Source: Gemmatimonadota bacterium (lineage in GTDB: Bacteria > Gemmatimonadota > Gemmatimonadetes > Longimicrobiales > Gaopeijiaceae). From it: 64,000 bases of DNA. The position numbers and the translations under genes were made by a program. Shown piece after piece: positions 1 through 8,892 of this stretch. Under the pieces are notes generated by a model, which worked only from the letters and a program-made list of their open reading frames with translations, was not told the origin of the DNA and searched no databases. The DNA lies in contig JAJEBR010000112.1 in NCBI GenBank assembly GCA_022822445.1, forward strand, positions 98,553 to 162,552. Direction: 5' to 3'. How positions within the stretch are numbered: position 1 is the first letter of the stretch; each line of letters opens with the position of its first letter.

Positions 1-340
1 CACGGTTCATCTGCGCCATCTGGAACTCGTACTCGAAGTCGGCCACCGCCCGCAGCCCCCGCACGACGAACCGGGCCCCGACCGAGCGAGCGAAGTCGAC
101 CAGCAGTCCCGCGAAGGAGACGCACTCGATCCGCGGCTCGTCGGCGAAGACCTCGCGCATGATATCGAGGCGTTCGGGAACAGCGAAGAGGTGCCGCTTG
201 CTCTGGGACGAGGATTCGGCCACGGCGACCACCAGGCGATCGCAAACGCGGAGCGTGCGGCGGGCGACGTCCTCATGTCCCCGCGTCACAGGGTCGAAGG
301 ATCCGGGGTATACCCCCACGACCGGACCGGTCTTCGTCAT
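1..340 (-). CDS. coaD: Phosphopantetheine adenylyltransferase (partial, C-terminus outside window)
   Basis: Transfers AMP from ATP to 4'-phosphopantetheine, the penultimate step of coenzyme A synthesis in the cytoplasm. About 113 N-terminal residues are present. The nucleotidyltransferase motif GSFDPVTRGH (residues 13-22, the T/HxGH signature) and the family segment RFVVRGLRAVADFEYEFQMA near the cut edge are clear. The ATG at 338-340 overlaps the TGA of rsmD as ATGA, so the two are probably translated together, a common rsmD-coaD pairing. The end runs off the left edge of the window. Confidence 0.95.
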   Translation of the reverse strand, partial: MTKTGPVVGVYPGSFDPVTRGHEDVARRTLRVCDRLVVAVAESSSQSKRHLFAVPERLDIMREVFADEPRIECVSFAGLLVDFARSVGARFVVRGLRAVADFEYEFQMAQMNR

Positions 341-876
341 CCGACTTCTTCTCCTGGCTGCCTCACCCGCGTGAGGGCGGTGTCTCCGTATCGGCGCTGC
401 TCGGCGACCGCATCCGGCCGGAAGGACTCGCCCGCCCGGTGCTCCACCCACAGTTCCCGGGCGAAGGGGCCAATTCCGTAACGCGCCGCCAGCTGCGAGG
501 TGTAATCACGGTCGTAGGGCGGGTCCGCAAGGGCAAGGTCGAAGGCGAACGGCTCCAATGTGCGGAGGTGGGTCATCGCGTCGCGGCGGATCACGGTCGT
601 GTGCGGGCCGGCTCCGAGCACGTGAATGTTCCGTTGGAGAACGAGCGCGGCCCGGTGACTGCGTTCGACGAACGTGACGTGCGCCGCCCCCCGGCTGAGC
701 GCCTCCAGCCCGAGGGCCCCCGAGCCCGCGAACAGGTCCAGGACGCGCGCTCCCTCGATACGCGGTGCCAGGATGGACATCCACGCTTCCCGGACGCGGT
801 CGGTGGTGGGACGGACGTCCCGTCCCGGCACCGGCGCGATCCGGCGGCTCTTCCACTTTCCGGCAATGATTCGCAC
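337..876 (-). CDS. rsmD: 16S rRNA (guanine966-N2)-methyltransferase RsmD
   Basis: Methylates G966 of 16S rRNA using S-adenosylmethionine during 30S assembly. The 179-residue product has the family N-terminus VRIIAGKWKSRRI, the SAM-binding loop DLFAGSGALG (residues 47-56) and the catalytic DPPY motif (118-121). I chose the GTG at 874-876 because homologues begin at this point; the same frame stays open upstream to 1095, but that extension is basic, low-complexity and overlaps recJ. It lies 49 bases downstream of recJ and its TGA overlaps the coaD start. Confidence 0.93.
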   Translation of the reverse strand: MRIIAGKWKSRRIAPVPGRDVRPTTDRVREAWMSILAPRIEGARVLDLFAGSGALGLEALSRGAAHVTFVERSHRAALVLQRNIHVLGAGPHTTVIRRDAMTHLRTLEPFAFDLALADPPYDRDYTSQLAARYGIGPFARELWVEHRAGESFRPDAVAEQRRYGDTALTRVRQPGEEVG

Positions 877-925
877 TGTGGGTCGACCTCGCTGGCCTGT
901 GCGTGCCGCGCGGCGGCGGGCCCGT

Positions 926-2689
926 TCACTCGGAGGGACGAATGTCCAGGGCCTTGGCCTCGATGGTGGTGTGGCCCCGGAAGGTATTCTCGATGAGGCC
1001 GAAGGCGACATCCACCGGTCCTGCCATGAGATCCTCGGCGGGCGGCACTCTGTCGGCAAGGCGGAATCCGATGAACCCGAGGCTCGCGCCGTCACGCGTC
1101 GCGCGGAACTTGAGATGGCTGTCCTTGAGCACCCGCGGCGGGGCCGTCAGGCGGACGCGGCGGGCGAAGAAAACGGGTTCGGGGTTGCCCCGGCCGAAGG
1201 GGCCGACATGCCGCAGGTAGCGGTAGAGTTCGGGTCCCGCCTCGCTCAGTTCCAGTTCCAGGTCGGCGCGGAGTTGCGGCCGGGGCTCGGCACCGCCCAG
1301 CGTGCGCCGGGCCCGGGAGCAGAAAGCCTCGCGGAAGGCGGGAAACCGGTCGCGGACGATGTCCAGTCCCGCGGCCTGGTGGTGGCCGCCGAAGCGCACC
1401 AGGTGCTCGGAGCATGCAGCGATGCCGGCGTGCAGGTCGAAGGAGGGGATGGACCGGGCGCTTCCGCGACCGAGGTCCCCGTCGAAGGCGATGACCACCA
1501 CGGGCCGGCAGATGCGCTCGACGATGCGGGACGCGACGATCCCGATCACGCCGGGATGCCAGCCGTCTCCCGCCACGACGACGGCCCGGTCGCGGGACGG
1601 ATCGTATTCGCTCTCGATCGCTTCCAGCGCCTCGGCGGTGGTGTCTTCCTCGACGCTCCGGCGCTCCCGGTTGTTCGTCTCCAGCGTGTCGGCCAGGCGT
1701 TCGGCCTCGTCGTCGTCGTGCGTGAGCAGCAGTCGCAGGGCCGCCATCGCATCCCCGACGCGCCCCGCGGCGTTGATGCGGGGGCCGAGCTGGAAGGCCA
1801 CCGCCGCCGAATCGATCGGTCTTTCGGGGCCGGGGCTCAGGCCCGCGCGCCGGATCAGCGCCCGCAGCCCCGGGCGGGCCGTGTTCGTGAGGGCGCGGAG
1901 GCCGTAGCGGGCCAGCACACGGTTCTCCCCGGACAGCTCCACCTGGTCGGCGATGGTTGCGAGCGCCACCAGGTCCAGGTACTGCCAGCTCTCGTCCTCC
2001 GGGCCTCCCAGCGCCGCCGCCAGCAGCTGCCCCACCTTGAAGGCGACGCCCGCGCCGCAGAGGTGCTTGTTCGGATAGGCGCAATCGGGGCGGTTCGGGT
2101 TGACGACGGCCAGCGCGGGGGGAAGTTCGGGGCCGGGCCGGTGATGGTCGGTGACGATGACATCCATCCCGGCCGCGACGGCGCGCCGCACCGGATCCAG
2201 GGCCACGATCCCGCAGTCCACGGTGACCAGCACGGCCGCGCCCCTCGCCGCGGCCCGGTCCACGCCGTGGCGCGAGAGGTCGTAGCCGTGCCGCTTGCGG
2301 TCGGGGACGATCGCGTCGGCCCGGCCGCCCAGCGCCCGGATCCAGGCGGTGAGAAGCGCCGCCCCGCTGATCCCGTCCACGTCGTAGTCGCCGTGGACCA
2401 CCACCAGTTCCTGTCGCGAAACTGCGCTCGCCAGGCGGCGGGCGGCGCGTTCCGCATCCGTCAGGCCGGAGGGATCGTGGAGGGAGCCAAGCAGCGGACG
2501 AAGGAAAGACCTGGCCGCTGCGGCCGTCCGGTGCCCCCTGGTCAGGAGCAGCCGACAGAGGGCGGTCGGAAGCCGTAGTTCACGCTGCAGCGCCCGGACG
2601 GCGTCGGGGTCGGGCGATGCGGGGATCCTCCAGAGCGGACGCGCCGCGAGCCGGGCGGCAGTCCCCGTTCCCCGGGGGCCTGACCTCAC
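926..2689 (-). CDS. recJ: Single-stranded-DNA-specific exonuclease RecJ
   Basis: 5'-3' single-strand exonuclease of recombination and mismatch repair. The 587-residue protein carries the DHH phosphoesterase motifs: HGDYDVDG (about residues 99-106), a VDCG segment, and TDHH (180-183). The DHHA1 and OB-like C-terminal part includes the glycine-rich segment RFGGHHQAAG. The GTG at 2687-2689 is chosen because it overlaps the TGA of the zinc-ribbon gene (GTGA) and sits just before the conserved RPLWRIP start region. The longer open frame to 2767 would overlap the upstream gene extensively. The protein ends a little earlier than many RecJ proteins that carry long C-terminal extensions. Confidence 0.95.
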   Translation of the reverse strand: MRSGPRGTGTAARLAARPLWRIPASPDPDAVRALQRELRLPTALCRLLLTRGHRTAAAARSFLRPLLGSLHDPSGLTDAERAARRLASAVSRQELVVVHGDYDVDGISGAALLTAWIRALGGRADAIVPDRKRHGYDLSRHGVDRAAARGAAVLVTVDCGIVALDPVRRAVAAGMDVIVTDHHRPGPELPPALAVVNPNRPDCAYPNKHLCGAGVAFKVGQLLAAALGGPEDESWQYLDLVALATIADQVELSGENRVLARYGLRALTNTARPGLRALIRRAGLSPGPERPIDSAAVAFQLGPRINAAGRVGDAMAALRLLLTHDDDEAERLADTLETNNRERRSVEEDTTAEALEAIESEYDPSRDRAVVVAGDGWHPGVIGIVASRIVERICRPVVVIAFDGDLGRGSARSIPSFDLHAGIAACSEHLVRFGGHHQAAGLDIVRDRFPAFREAFCSRARRTLGGAEPRPQLRADLELELSEAGPELYRYLRHVGPFGRGNPEPVFFARRVRLTAPPRVLKDSHLKFRATRDGASLGFIGFRLADRVPPAEDLMAGPVDVAFGLIENTFRGHTTIEAKALDIRPSE

Positions 2690-3447
2690 GTCTGACTGGC
2701 CGGCTCCGTCAGTCCGTCCGTGGCCACGTCGGGCGGAGCGGTGACGATGACGCCGCAAGCTTCGCAACTCACCAACCGTCCCGAGGAACGGATCTCGTTC
2801 TGAAGCTGCAGGGGGATGAGTGAGAAGCAGGATCCGCAGGCGCCGTCATCGGTCATCGTCGCGACCGCCAACTTGCGGCCACCCTTCGCCAGGCCCTCGT
2901 AAACCGACAGGTATCTCCGCTCGATGCCCTCGGCGAAGAGCCCGCGCCGCACCTCCAGCGATGCCGCTTCGGACCGGATCGCCTCCTGCTGGGCACGGAT
3001 CTCCTGCTTCTTCGGGGCCACGGCCGAGCGGACTTCCTCCATGCCCGCCCGCTGCTCGTCAAGCCGTTCCTCCAGCCGGCCGATCTGGTCCAGCAGGCTG
3101 ATCACCTCCTGCTCCTCCTGGTCCAGGGCACGGCGCACCAATCCGAGCTCAGCCTGGACCGCTGCCTCCTCCCTGACCGTCCTCACCAGGTTGAGACGCT
3201 CCTCCAGCCGGTGGACGCGTAGCCGCTTTTCCTCTGCCGCGAGGCGCAACCGCCGCTCTTCCAGCCTGAGGTCCCGAACCCTGATCTCCGTCGCGGCGAC
3301 CTCTTCGGCGAGCTGTTGGGCCGGCTCCTCCACGGCCTCCAACTGCCCCTGGAAGGACTCGATCCGGTCCCGAATGGCCCGGATCTGCTGATCCATGTCC
3401 TGTAGTTCCAGCAACTGGCTGGATATCGGGCCGGTATCGACCGTCAC
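2686..3447 (-). CDS. Coiled-coil protein with C-terminal C4 zinc ribbon (CdsZ/CT398-like)
   Basis: About 253 residues. Most of the protein (roughly residues 8-190) is a long, charged, heptad-rich antiparallel coiled coil. The C-terminus has a CGSC...CEAC zinc ribbon, the architecture of the zf-RING_7 family (CdsZ, CT398, Slr1143-like). Such proteins are thought to act as scaffolds or regulators; the exact role is not established, and none is shown here. The start is a GTG at 3445-3447 overlapping the dnaG TGA (GTGA). Its own TGA overlaps the recJ GTG. The position between dnaG and recJ in a chain of overlapping genes suggests co-expression with replication and repair enzymes. Confidence 0.85.
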   Translation of the reverse strand: MTVDTGPISSQLLELQDMDQQIRAIRDRIESFQGQLEAVEEPAQQLAEEVAATEIRVRDLRLEERRLRLAAEEKRLRVHRLEERLNLVRTVREEAAVQAELGLVRRALDQEEQEVISLLDQIGRLEERLDEQRAGMEEVRSAVAPKKQEIRAQQEAIRSEAASLEVRRGLFAEGIERRYLSVYEGLAKGGRKLAVATMTDDGACGSCFSLIPLQLQNEIRSSGRLVSCEACGVIVTAPPDVATDGLTEPASQT

Positions 3448-5255
3448 GATGCGCCTTCCCCCTTCCGTCGGCTGGTCCTCGCTGCCCTGTGGGTGGACCT
3501 GCGCCAGTCCGGACCCAGGGCCCGCTTTTCCCTGTTCAAGTCTTCCTTGTCCTTGAGCAACCTGCGCTTTTCCGCTTCCTCGGCCGCGCCCTGCATCTGG
3601 ATGTCCAGCGCCTCCAGACGGCGGTCGATCGTCCGGACATCGATTCCCCGGGCCACGTCCTCGAAGACCTCGTCCGGGGGAACCTCCCGGTTCCCGCTGA
3701 GCTCCTCGAAACGCTGCATCGCCTCCGGCGTCGCCCCCTCCGGCGGTACCGCGAGTTCCGGGTCGTCGATCAGCCATTCGAAGATGGCACGGAAAGCACC
3801 ATCCTCCAAGTCCGATGGACCCACGCGCTCGCCGGCCTGCTCGATCCAATCCCGATTCTTGAGAAGAACGAGAAGGAAGTAGCGGTCCAGACCCAACCCC
3901 TGCACGCCCGGTAACGGCATCCGCCTCGGGAGCGTTGCGGGTCCCGGGCGCCCCCGTTCCGGGCGGGGGGCTTCGTGGAGTTCAGCCTTCAGCGTATCAA
4001 TCTGAACGCCGGTAACATTCGCGACTTTGGACAGGTAGATGTCGCGCAGCTGTGGATCCTTGACGGCCCTGAGTGTTGAGAGCAGCCGGTCCAGCGCGTC
4101 GCGTGTGTTGCCGACCGAAGAGAAGTACTCGCGCTCCTCAAGAATCGCGATCTTCCGGTCCAGTACATCTACCGATTGGCTAACGAATTCATTCAGTGCA
4201 GCCGCACCGCCGGAACGGGCGACCGAGTCCGGATCCTCCCCCTTTGGGAGTGTGGCAACCCATGCGTGCAGCCCCTGTCCGAGGAGCGTGTCCGCGGCCC
4301 TGAAGGTCGCCCGCTGGCCCGCGGCGTCGTTGTCGAAGAGGATGCGGACCTGCTTCGTATAGCGTCCGAGCAGCCGAGCGTGCGCCTCCGTGAGGGCGGT
4401 GCCGAGCGGGGCCACCGCGTGCGCGACACCCACCGCGGCAAGCGACAGTGCGTCCATGAACCCCTCGACGAGGAGCGCGGCCCCCTGCCGGCGGATGTGG
4501 TTGCCGGCCCAGCTGAGACCATAGAGGATCTCGCCCTTCTGGAAGATCGGGCTCTCGGGCGAGTTCAGGTACTTCGGCGCGCCCTTCCCTTCCGGGCCCA
4601 GCAACCGTCCCCCGAAGGCCAGCACCCGCCCGGACACCGCCTCGATGGGGAAGATCACGCGGTTGCGGAAGGCGTCGTAAAGCTGCTCCCGCTTCTCACT
4701 CTTCTTGAGCAGACCGAGTTCCAGCAGGATTCCTTCGCCGATGCCCCGGGCCGACGCGGCGTCGCGCAGCGTACCCCACTCGTCGGGTGCGTACCCGAGG
4801 CCGAAGCGCTCACCGGTTTCGCGCGTGATCCCCCTGCGCTCAAGGTACTCCCGGGCCGCCTTTCCACCTTCCCACCCCCAAAGGCGTTCCTGGAAGAAGG
4901 CGTTCGCGTGCGCGGTGGCCTCGTAGTAGGGCCGCCAGGGATCGTCCGCCTTCCTGCCGCGCCGGACTTCCTTCACCTCGACCCCGCTGCGCGCTCCGAC
5001 GTGCTTGACGGCGTCGGTGAAGCTCATCCCCTGGTGCTTCATCAGGAACGAGAAGACATCCCCCGATTCGCCGGACGAGAAATCGTGGAAGAACGCCTTG
5101 GCGGGAATCACGTAGAAGGAGGGCGTCTTTTCCTTCTTGAAGGGACTGAGCCCCCGGAACTCCTTGCCCGCCTTCTTCAGCTGCACGAAGTCGCCGATGA
5201 TTCCGACGATGTCCGCACGGGCCCGGACCTCCTCCACCACGTGGTCCGGAATCAT
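3444..5255 (-). CDS. dnaG: DNA primase DnaG with degenerate zinc-binding domain
   Basis: Makes RNA primers at the replication fork. The 603-residue protein has the N-terminal domain (residues 1-100), the TOPRIM catalytic core with VEGFMDAL and the metal-binding LFDNDAAG, and a C-terminal helicase-interaction region. Oddly, all four expected zinc ligands are replaced. The usual CPFH is SPFK (S37, K40) and the usual HCFGC is HDFSS (D58, S61), while the surrounding fold residues EKTPSF and GDVFSFLM are kept. I recall the same loss in Bacteroidetes primases. ATG start at 5253-5255, one base after the mutS2 stop. Confidence 0.95.
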   Translation of the reverse strand: MIPDHVVEEVRARADIVGIIGDFVQLKKAGKEFRGLSPFKKEKTPSFYVIPAKAFFHDFSSGESGDVFSFLMKHQGMSFTDAVKHVGARSGVEVKEVRRGRKADDPWRPYYEATAHANAFFQERLWGWEGGKAAREYLERRGITRETGERFGLGYAPDEWGTLRDAASARGIGEGILLELGLLKKSEKREQLYDAFRNRVIFPIEAVSGRVLAFGGRLLGPEGKGAPKYLNSPESPIFQKGEILYGLSWAGNHIRRQGAALLVEGFMDALSLAAVGVAHAVAPLGTALTEAHARLLGRYTKQVRILFDNDAAGQRATFRAADTLLGQGLHAWVATLPKGEDPDSVARSGGAAALNEFVSQSVDVLDRKIAILEEREYFSSVGNTRDALDRLLSTLRAVKDPQLRDIYLSKVANVTGVQIDTLKAELHEAPRPERGRPGPATLPRRMPLPGVQGLGLDRYFLLVLLKNRDWIEQAGERVGPSDLEDGAFRAIFEWLIDDPELAVPPEGATPEAMQRFEELSGNREVPPDEVFEDVARGIDVRTIDRRLEALDIQMQGAAEEAEKRRLLKDKEDLNREKRALGPDWRRSTHRAARTSRRKGEGAS

Positions 5256-5256
5256 C

Positions 5257-7659
5257 CTACCGGATCCTCACCAGCGTGACGCCGTAGCCACCCTCGCCCG
5301 GCTGGCCCGCGCGGAAGTCCTCCACCCGCGCGTCGCCGGCGAGAACCTCGGACACCCGCTTGCGGAGCGCCCCGGTGCCCAGACCGTGGATCACCCGCAG
5401 CTCGCGAAGGTCGGCCACCGCCGCCTCGTCGAGCGCGCGGCAGAGCGCCATCTCGGCCTCGTCGGCGCGCTTCCCGCGGAGATCCACTTCGGTGGCCGGA
5501 TCCGGGGCGTGGCCGCTCCACCGGGGCGGCTTCGGCGCGGCGCGCCCCCCCTCCCCACCCCCCACGCGGCCCAGCCGGCTGCGCGCCACCCGCATCCGGA
5601 CGCCGCCCACCAGCACGGCCACCCGGTCCCCCTCGACCTCCATCACCGTGCCCTCCGCCCCCGTGTCGCTCACCCGGACCGCCGCCCCGGCCACCAGCTC
5701 CGGTGCATCCAGCCCGCCATCCTCCCGCGGCGGTCCTCCCCCCCGCACCACTGGCTCCTCCAGCGCCCGCGCGGCCTCCTCTACGGTCCGGCGCGCACGC
5801 CGTGCGGCCTCCCGGGCCGACAGCCCGTCCCGCTCCCGGCCCTGCAGACCCTCGATTGCCGCCTCCACCTCGCGGCGCGCTACCAGGAGCATCCTGCGCG
5901 CCTCCCTGCGGGCCCGGGCCGCGGCCTCCCGCTCGGAGCGCCGCAGTGCCGCCTCCCGCGTCGCCAGTTCGGCCTCCAGGGCGCGGGTGCGCCGCCGCTC
6001 GGTCTCCAGGGCCGCGAGGAGGCGCGAGACCCCGCGCTCCTTCCGCTCCAGCGTCTCCAGGAGGTCGTCGAGGCGGGCCTCCGCACGGTCGCGGTAGCTG
6101 TCCGCCAGGTCGAGGACCTCGTCCGGGAAGCCCAGTCCGCGGGCGATCGCCAGTCCGTAGCTGCGGCCGGGGCGCCCCCTGGTGAAGCGGTAGGTGGGCG
6201 CGAGCCGCTCTCCGTCGAAGTCCAGCGAGGCGTTGACGATGCCGTTGTCCGGCGCCGCCAGCCGCTTCAGCCCGCCCATGTGCGAGGTCACCACCGCGAG
6301 GCAGCCGCGCACCGCGAGCGTTTCGATCAGCGCGCGGGCCAGCGCCTCGCCCTCCCTGGGGTCGGTGCCGGCGCCGGGCTCGTCGATGAGGACCAGTGAG
6401 CGCGGGCCGGCGCCCAACAGCACCTCCTGGAGGTTGCGGAGGTGCGCAGAGAAGGTGGACAGCGAATCCGCGATGGACTGTTCGTCACCTACATCGGCGT
6501 AGAACGAGTCGAAGGCGGGGATGCGGGTGCCGGGGCCCACCGGGGGGATCACCCCCGCCTGGGCCAGCGACGCGACGAGCCCCACCGACTTCAGAAAGAC
6601 GGTCTTGCCACCGGTGTTGGGACCCGTGACAACGACCACGCGCTCCTGCGGGTCGAGTTCGATGTCGAAGGGCACCGGGTCGGTTGCACCGGCAACCAGG
6701 AGGGGGTGGCGTCCCTGGCTTATGCACAGTCCGCGGTCTGCGGCGCCCTCCGCGCCGCCGTCCATCGGCCCGCCCGTGATCTCCGGAACGCTCCCGTCCC
6801 ACCGGGCCGCCGTGCGGGCAAGCGCGACCCTGGCGTCCATCAACGTGAGCGCCTCGAGCGAGTCGGCGAACTCCCGGGCCCTTGGACGGCACCGGTCGGT
6901 CAGCTCCCGCAGGACGCGCTGCACCTCGCGAAGCTCGGCCCGCTCCAGCTCCCGCACCCGGTTCATCTCCACGATCGCGGAAGGAGGCTCGACGAAGACC
7001 GTGACGCCAGAGGAGGACTCGTCGTGGACGTACCCCCCTACCACCCGCTTGCCCTCCCTCCGCACCGGGATCACATAGCGCCCCTCCCGGATGGACACCG
7101 ATGCCTCCGGGACCCGGTAGCGCTCGTCGATCCCCGCCAGCAGGCCTTCCAGGTGCCGGACGACCCGGTTGTGGGCGCCCCGCAGCCGGGCGCGAATCCG
7201 CCCGAGTTCCCTGCTTGCGCCATCCACGACTGTTCCGTCCGGATCCACCGAACGCTCGATCGACGCCTGCAGCCGGGGGTTCGACAGGAGGCGGGCTCGC
7301 AGCTTCTGCAGCGCCGGCAATCCCCCTGCCCCCTCGGCCAGGGCGCGCTCCAGGGCTTGCCCGGCGGTCAGCAGGGCCCCCAGACGGGCCAGCCCGGCCG
7401 CCGGGAGGACCGAGCCTTCCACTTCCAGGCGTGCCAGGGTGGGGCCAGCCTCGGGGATGGAGGGGAGCGCCCAGTCGCCGCGTGGCTCCAGGAAGCGGAC
7501 GGTCTCGGCGACCGCGTCCAGCCGCGCCCGGATCGCACCCGGATCGGCGGATGGCCTCAGCCCCCGGATCATCTCCCGCCCCGCCGTCGTTGACGCGAAG
7601 CCCGCAACGTACTCCAGGACCCGGTCGAACTCGAGGACCCGGAGGGCGCGGTCCGGCAT
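5257..7659 (-). CDS. mutS2: Endonuclease MutS2
   Basis: MutS-family ATPase with a C-terminal nuclease domain; implicated in restraining recombination and, in Bacillus, in rescuing collided ribosomes. The 800-residue protein contains the MutS clamp and core, the Walker A GPNTGGKTVFLK, and the Walker B region LVLIDEPGAGTD. A basic coiled-coil segment of about 130 residues rich in RRxREA follows, then an Smr domain with DLRGKRADEA and HGLGTGALRKRV, which keeps the HGxGxGxLR motif of active Smr nucleases. ATG at 7657-7659, one base after yqeY. It is upstream of dnaG in the same minus-strand run. Confidence 0.95.
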   Translation of the reverse strand: MPDRALRVLEFDRVLEYVAGFASTTAGREMIRGLRPSADPGAIRARLDAVAETVRFLEPRGDWALPSIPEAGPTLARLEVEGSVLPAAGLARLGALLTAGQALERALAEGAGGLPALQKLRARLLSNPRLQASIERSVDPDGTVVDGASRELGRIRARLRGAHNRVVRHLEGLLAGIDERYRVPEASVSIREGRYVIPVRREGKRVVGGYVHDESSSGVTVFVEPPSAIVEMNRVRELERAELREVQRVLRELTDRCRPRAREFADSLEALTLMDARVALARTAARWDGSVPEITGGPMDGGAEGAADRGLCISQGRHPLLVAGATDPVPFDIELDPQERVVVVTGPNTGGKTVFLKSVGLVASLAQAGVIPPVGPGTRIPAFDSFYADVGDEQSIADSLSTFSAHLRNLQEVLLGAGPRSLVLIDEPGAGTDPREGEALARALIETLAVRGCLAVVTSHMGGLKRLAAPDNGIVNASLDFDGERLAPTYRFTRGRPGRSYGLAIARGLGFPDEVLDLADSYRDRAEARLDDLLETLERKERGVSRLLAALETERRRTRALEAELATREAALRRSEREAAARARREARRMLLVARREVEAAIEGLQGRERDGLSAREAARRARRTVEEAARALEEPVVRGGGPPREDGGLDAPELVAGAAVRVSDTGAEGTVMEVEGDRVAVLVGGVRMRVARSRLGRVGGGEGGRAAPKPPRWSGHAPDPATEVDLRGKRADEAEMALCRALDEAAVADLRELRVIHGLGTGALRKRVSEVLAGDARVEDFRAGQPGEGGYGVTLVRIR

Positions 7660-7660
7660 C

Positions 7661-8098
7661 CTACCCGAGCTCCTCCCGGACGATCGCCGAAGCCGCCCGC
7701 CCGTCGAATCTGCCGCGAATCCGTGGCATCAGCCCGCCCATGACCGCGCCGATGTGGCCCGCTCCCCCGTCGATGAGTTCACGAACGATCGCCCGCACCT
7801 CGTCCGCGCCCAGCTCTGGCGGGAGGTAGTCCCTCAACACCCCTTCCTGCTCCCGCTCACGGGCCGCCAGATCCGCGCGCCCCCCTTTCTCCATCTGCGC
7901 GGCGGCATCCTGGCGCTGCTTGATCGCCCTGGCCACGACCATCCGCACCCCGTCGTCGTCCAGGGCGCCCCCGGCCTCGATTTCCCTGTTCCTCAGCTCG
8001 GCCAGGGTCGTCGACAGCACCAGCGTGCGCACCTTGTCCCTGGCGCGGCGCGCATCGTTCAAATCCGTCCTCAGCTGTTCCTTCAGCGAATCCTTCAA
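7661..8098 (-). CDS. yqeY: GatB/YqeY domain-containing protein
   Basis: A 145-residue standalone YqeY protein, homologous to the tRNA-binding C-terminal domain of the GatB subunit of the tRNA-dependent amidotransferase; its own function is poorly defined. Family features include MKDSLKEQLRTDLNDARRAR at the N-terminus, the RQRQDAA-type central helix and the GAVMGGLMPRIRGRFDG C-terminal tail helix. The start codon is TTG at 8096-8098, supported by a strong Shine-Dalgarno GAGGAGG eight bases upstream; no ATG or GTG fits. It is probably the first gene of the minus-strand operon running through mutS2, dnaG and recJ to coaD. Confidence 0.88.
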   Translation of the reverse strand: MKDSLKEQLRTDLNDARRARDKVRTLVLSTTLAELRNREIEAGGALDDDGVRMVVARAIKQRQDAAAQMEKGGRADLAAREREQEGVLRDYLPPELGADEVRAIVRELIDGGAGHIGAVMGGLMPRIRGRFDGRAASAIVREELG

Positions 8099-8446
8099 TG
8101 CCGTCCCCTCCTCTCGGGCCGCAAACCGTCGCTACGACCCTTCAAGATACCCGCGGGACGCCCTGCACGGGACCAAACCGGCTCCTCACGGCAACCGAAC
8201 CGGGTGCCTCGCGCGGGGCCGAGTCGGCACCGCGCGGGAACCGAACCGCCGCCTCAAGCCGGGCCGAAGGGCCGGGCGGTGCACCGAACGGGGGACCTGG
8301 GGGCCGCCCGCGGGGCCGGGACCCACCCGTCGGGACAGCCGAATCCGCCGATTCCCGACCGGGCGTCCCATCGAGCCATATCAATGCCCGGGAAGGGCTG
8401 GTACCGTACATGTCCCCGTGGACACCGACACCGACACCGGAGCACC
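8099..8446. other. Divergent intergenic region between yqeY and a plus-strand orphan
   Basis: About 350 bases between two divergent genes, so promoters in both directions are expected here. The sequence is very GC-rich apart from short stretches. I could not pick out a convincing -35/-10 pair. There is a short ACCGACACCGACACCGG tandem repeat just before the plus-strand start. Open frames crossing it have no recognisable family features. Confidence 0.4.
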
Positions 8447-8875
8447 ATGGCCTGGACAACCGAATGCGTGGTGGACATCCTGCGCCGGGTGGGTCCCGGC
8501 GCGCTGCCGACGGAAAGACTGAAGGCGGAGCTGAGACGGTCCCGCCCTCCCATCCTGCTGACGCGCGAGCGGCTCGAAGACCTTATCGAAGAGTCCGAAG
8601 GACGCGTGGCTCTCATGGAGGTGCGGCTGGACGATCCGGATCGCACGGTCGTGGAGAGCTGGGTCCTGCTCACCGACTCCCGGGACCGGCCCAGCCGTCC
8701 GGAGATTGCGGCGGAACTATGGCGGAGTCTGGCCGCGCTCGCCGAGGATCTTGACACGTCCTCCAGGGTGGCGGTTTGCCGATGGATCCTGACAGCACGC
8801 AACGCCGCGCGCGCCTGCTCGATCGGGATCGGCTCCCGGCTCGCGCGCGCGCCCCGCGCCGGACGGCGCCAGTAA
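8447..8875 (+). CDS. Hypothetical protein, 142 aa
   Basis: Unrecognised. The ATG at 8447 opens a frame whose codon use looks coding (G or C at most third positions, mixed at the first two) and whose product is soluble, acidic in the middle and arginine/alanine-rich at the C-terminus. A helix-rich N-terminal third (TECVVDILRRVGPGALPTER) resembles a small helix-turn-helix or HARE-type fold in pattern only. It is the only plus-strand gene in the first 31 kb and converges on dnaJ, with a small GC hairpin between them. No signal peptide or membrane segment. Confidence 0.55.
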   Translation: MAWTTECVVDILRRVGPGALPTERLKAELRRSRPPILLTRERLEDLIEESEGRVALMEVRLDDPDRTVVESWVLLTDSRDRPSRPEIAAELWRSLAALAEDLDTSSRVAVCRWILTARNAARACSIGIGSRLARAPRAGRRQ

Positions 8876-8890
8876 CCCCCCCTCCGGGGG
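8876..8890. terminator. Possible bidirectional terminator hairpin
   Basis: A short C-run/G-run palindrome (CCCC..TCC..GGGG) lies in the 17 bases between the convergent stop codons of the plus-strand orphan and dnaJ. The stem is GC-rich but there is no T-tract, so termination here is an inference from position. Confidence 0.3.
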
Positions 8891-8892
8891 AA

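Noticed and set aside
674..2578. 634-residue plus-strand open frame opposite rsmD/recJ
   Set aside because: Shadow frame of recJ and rsmD, no family features.
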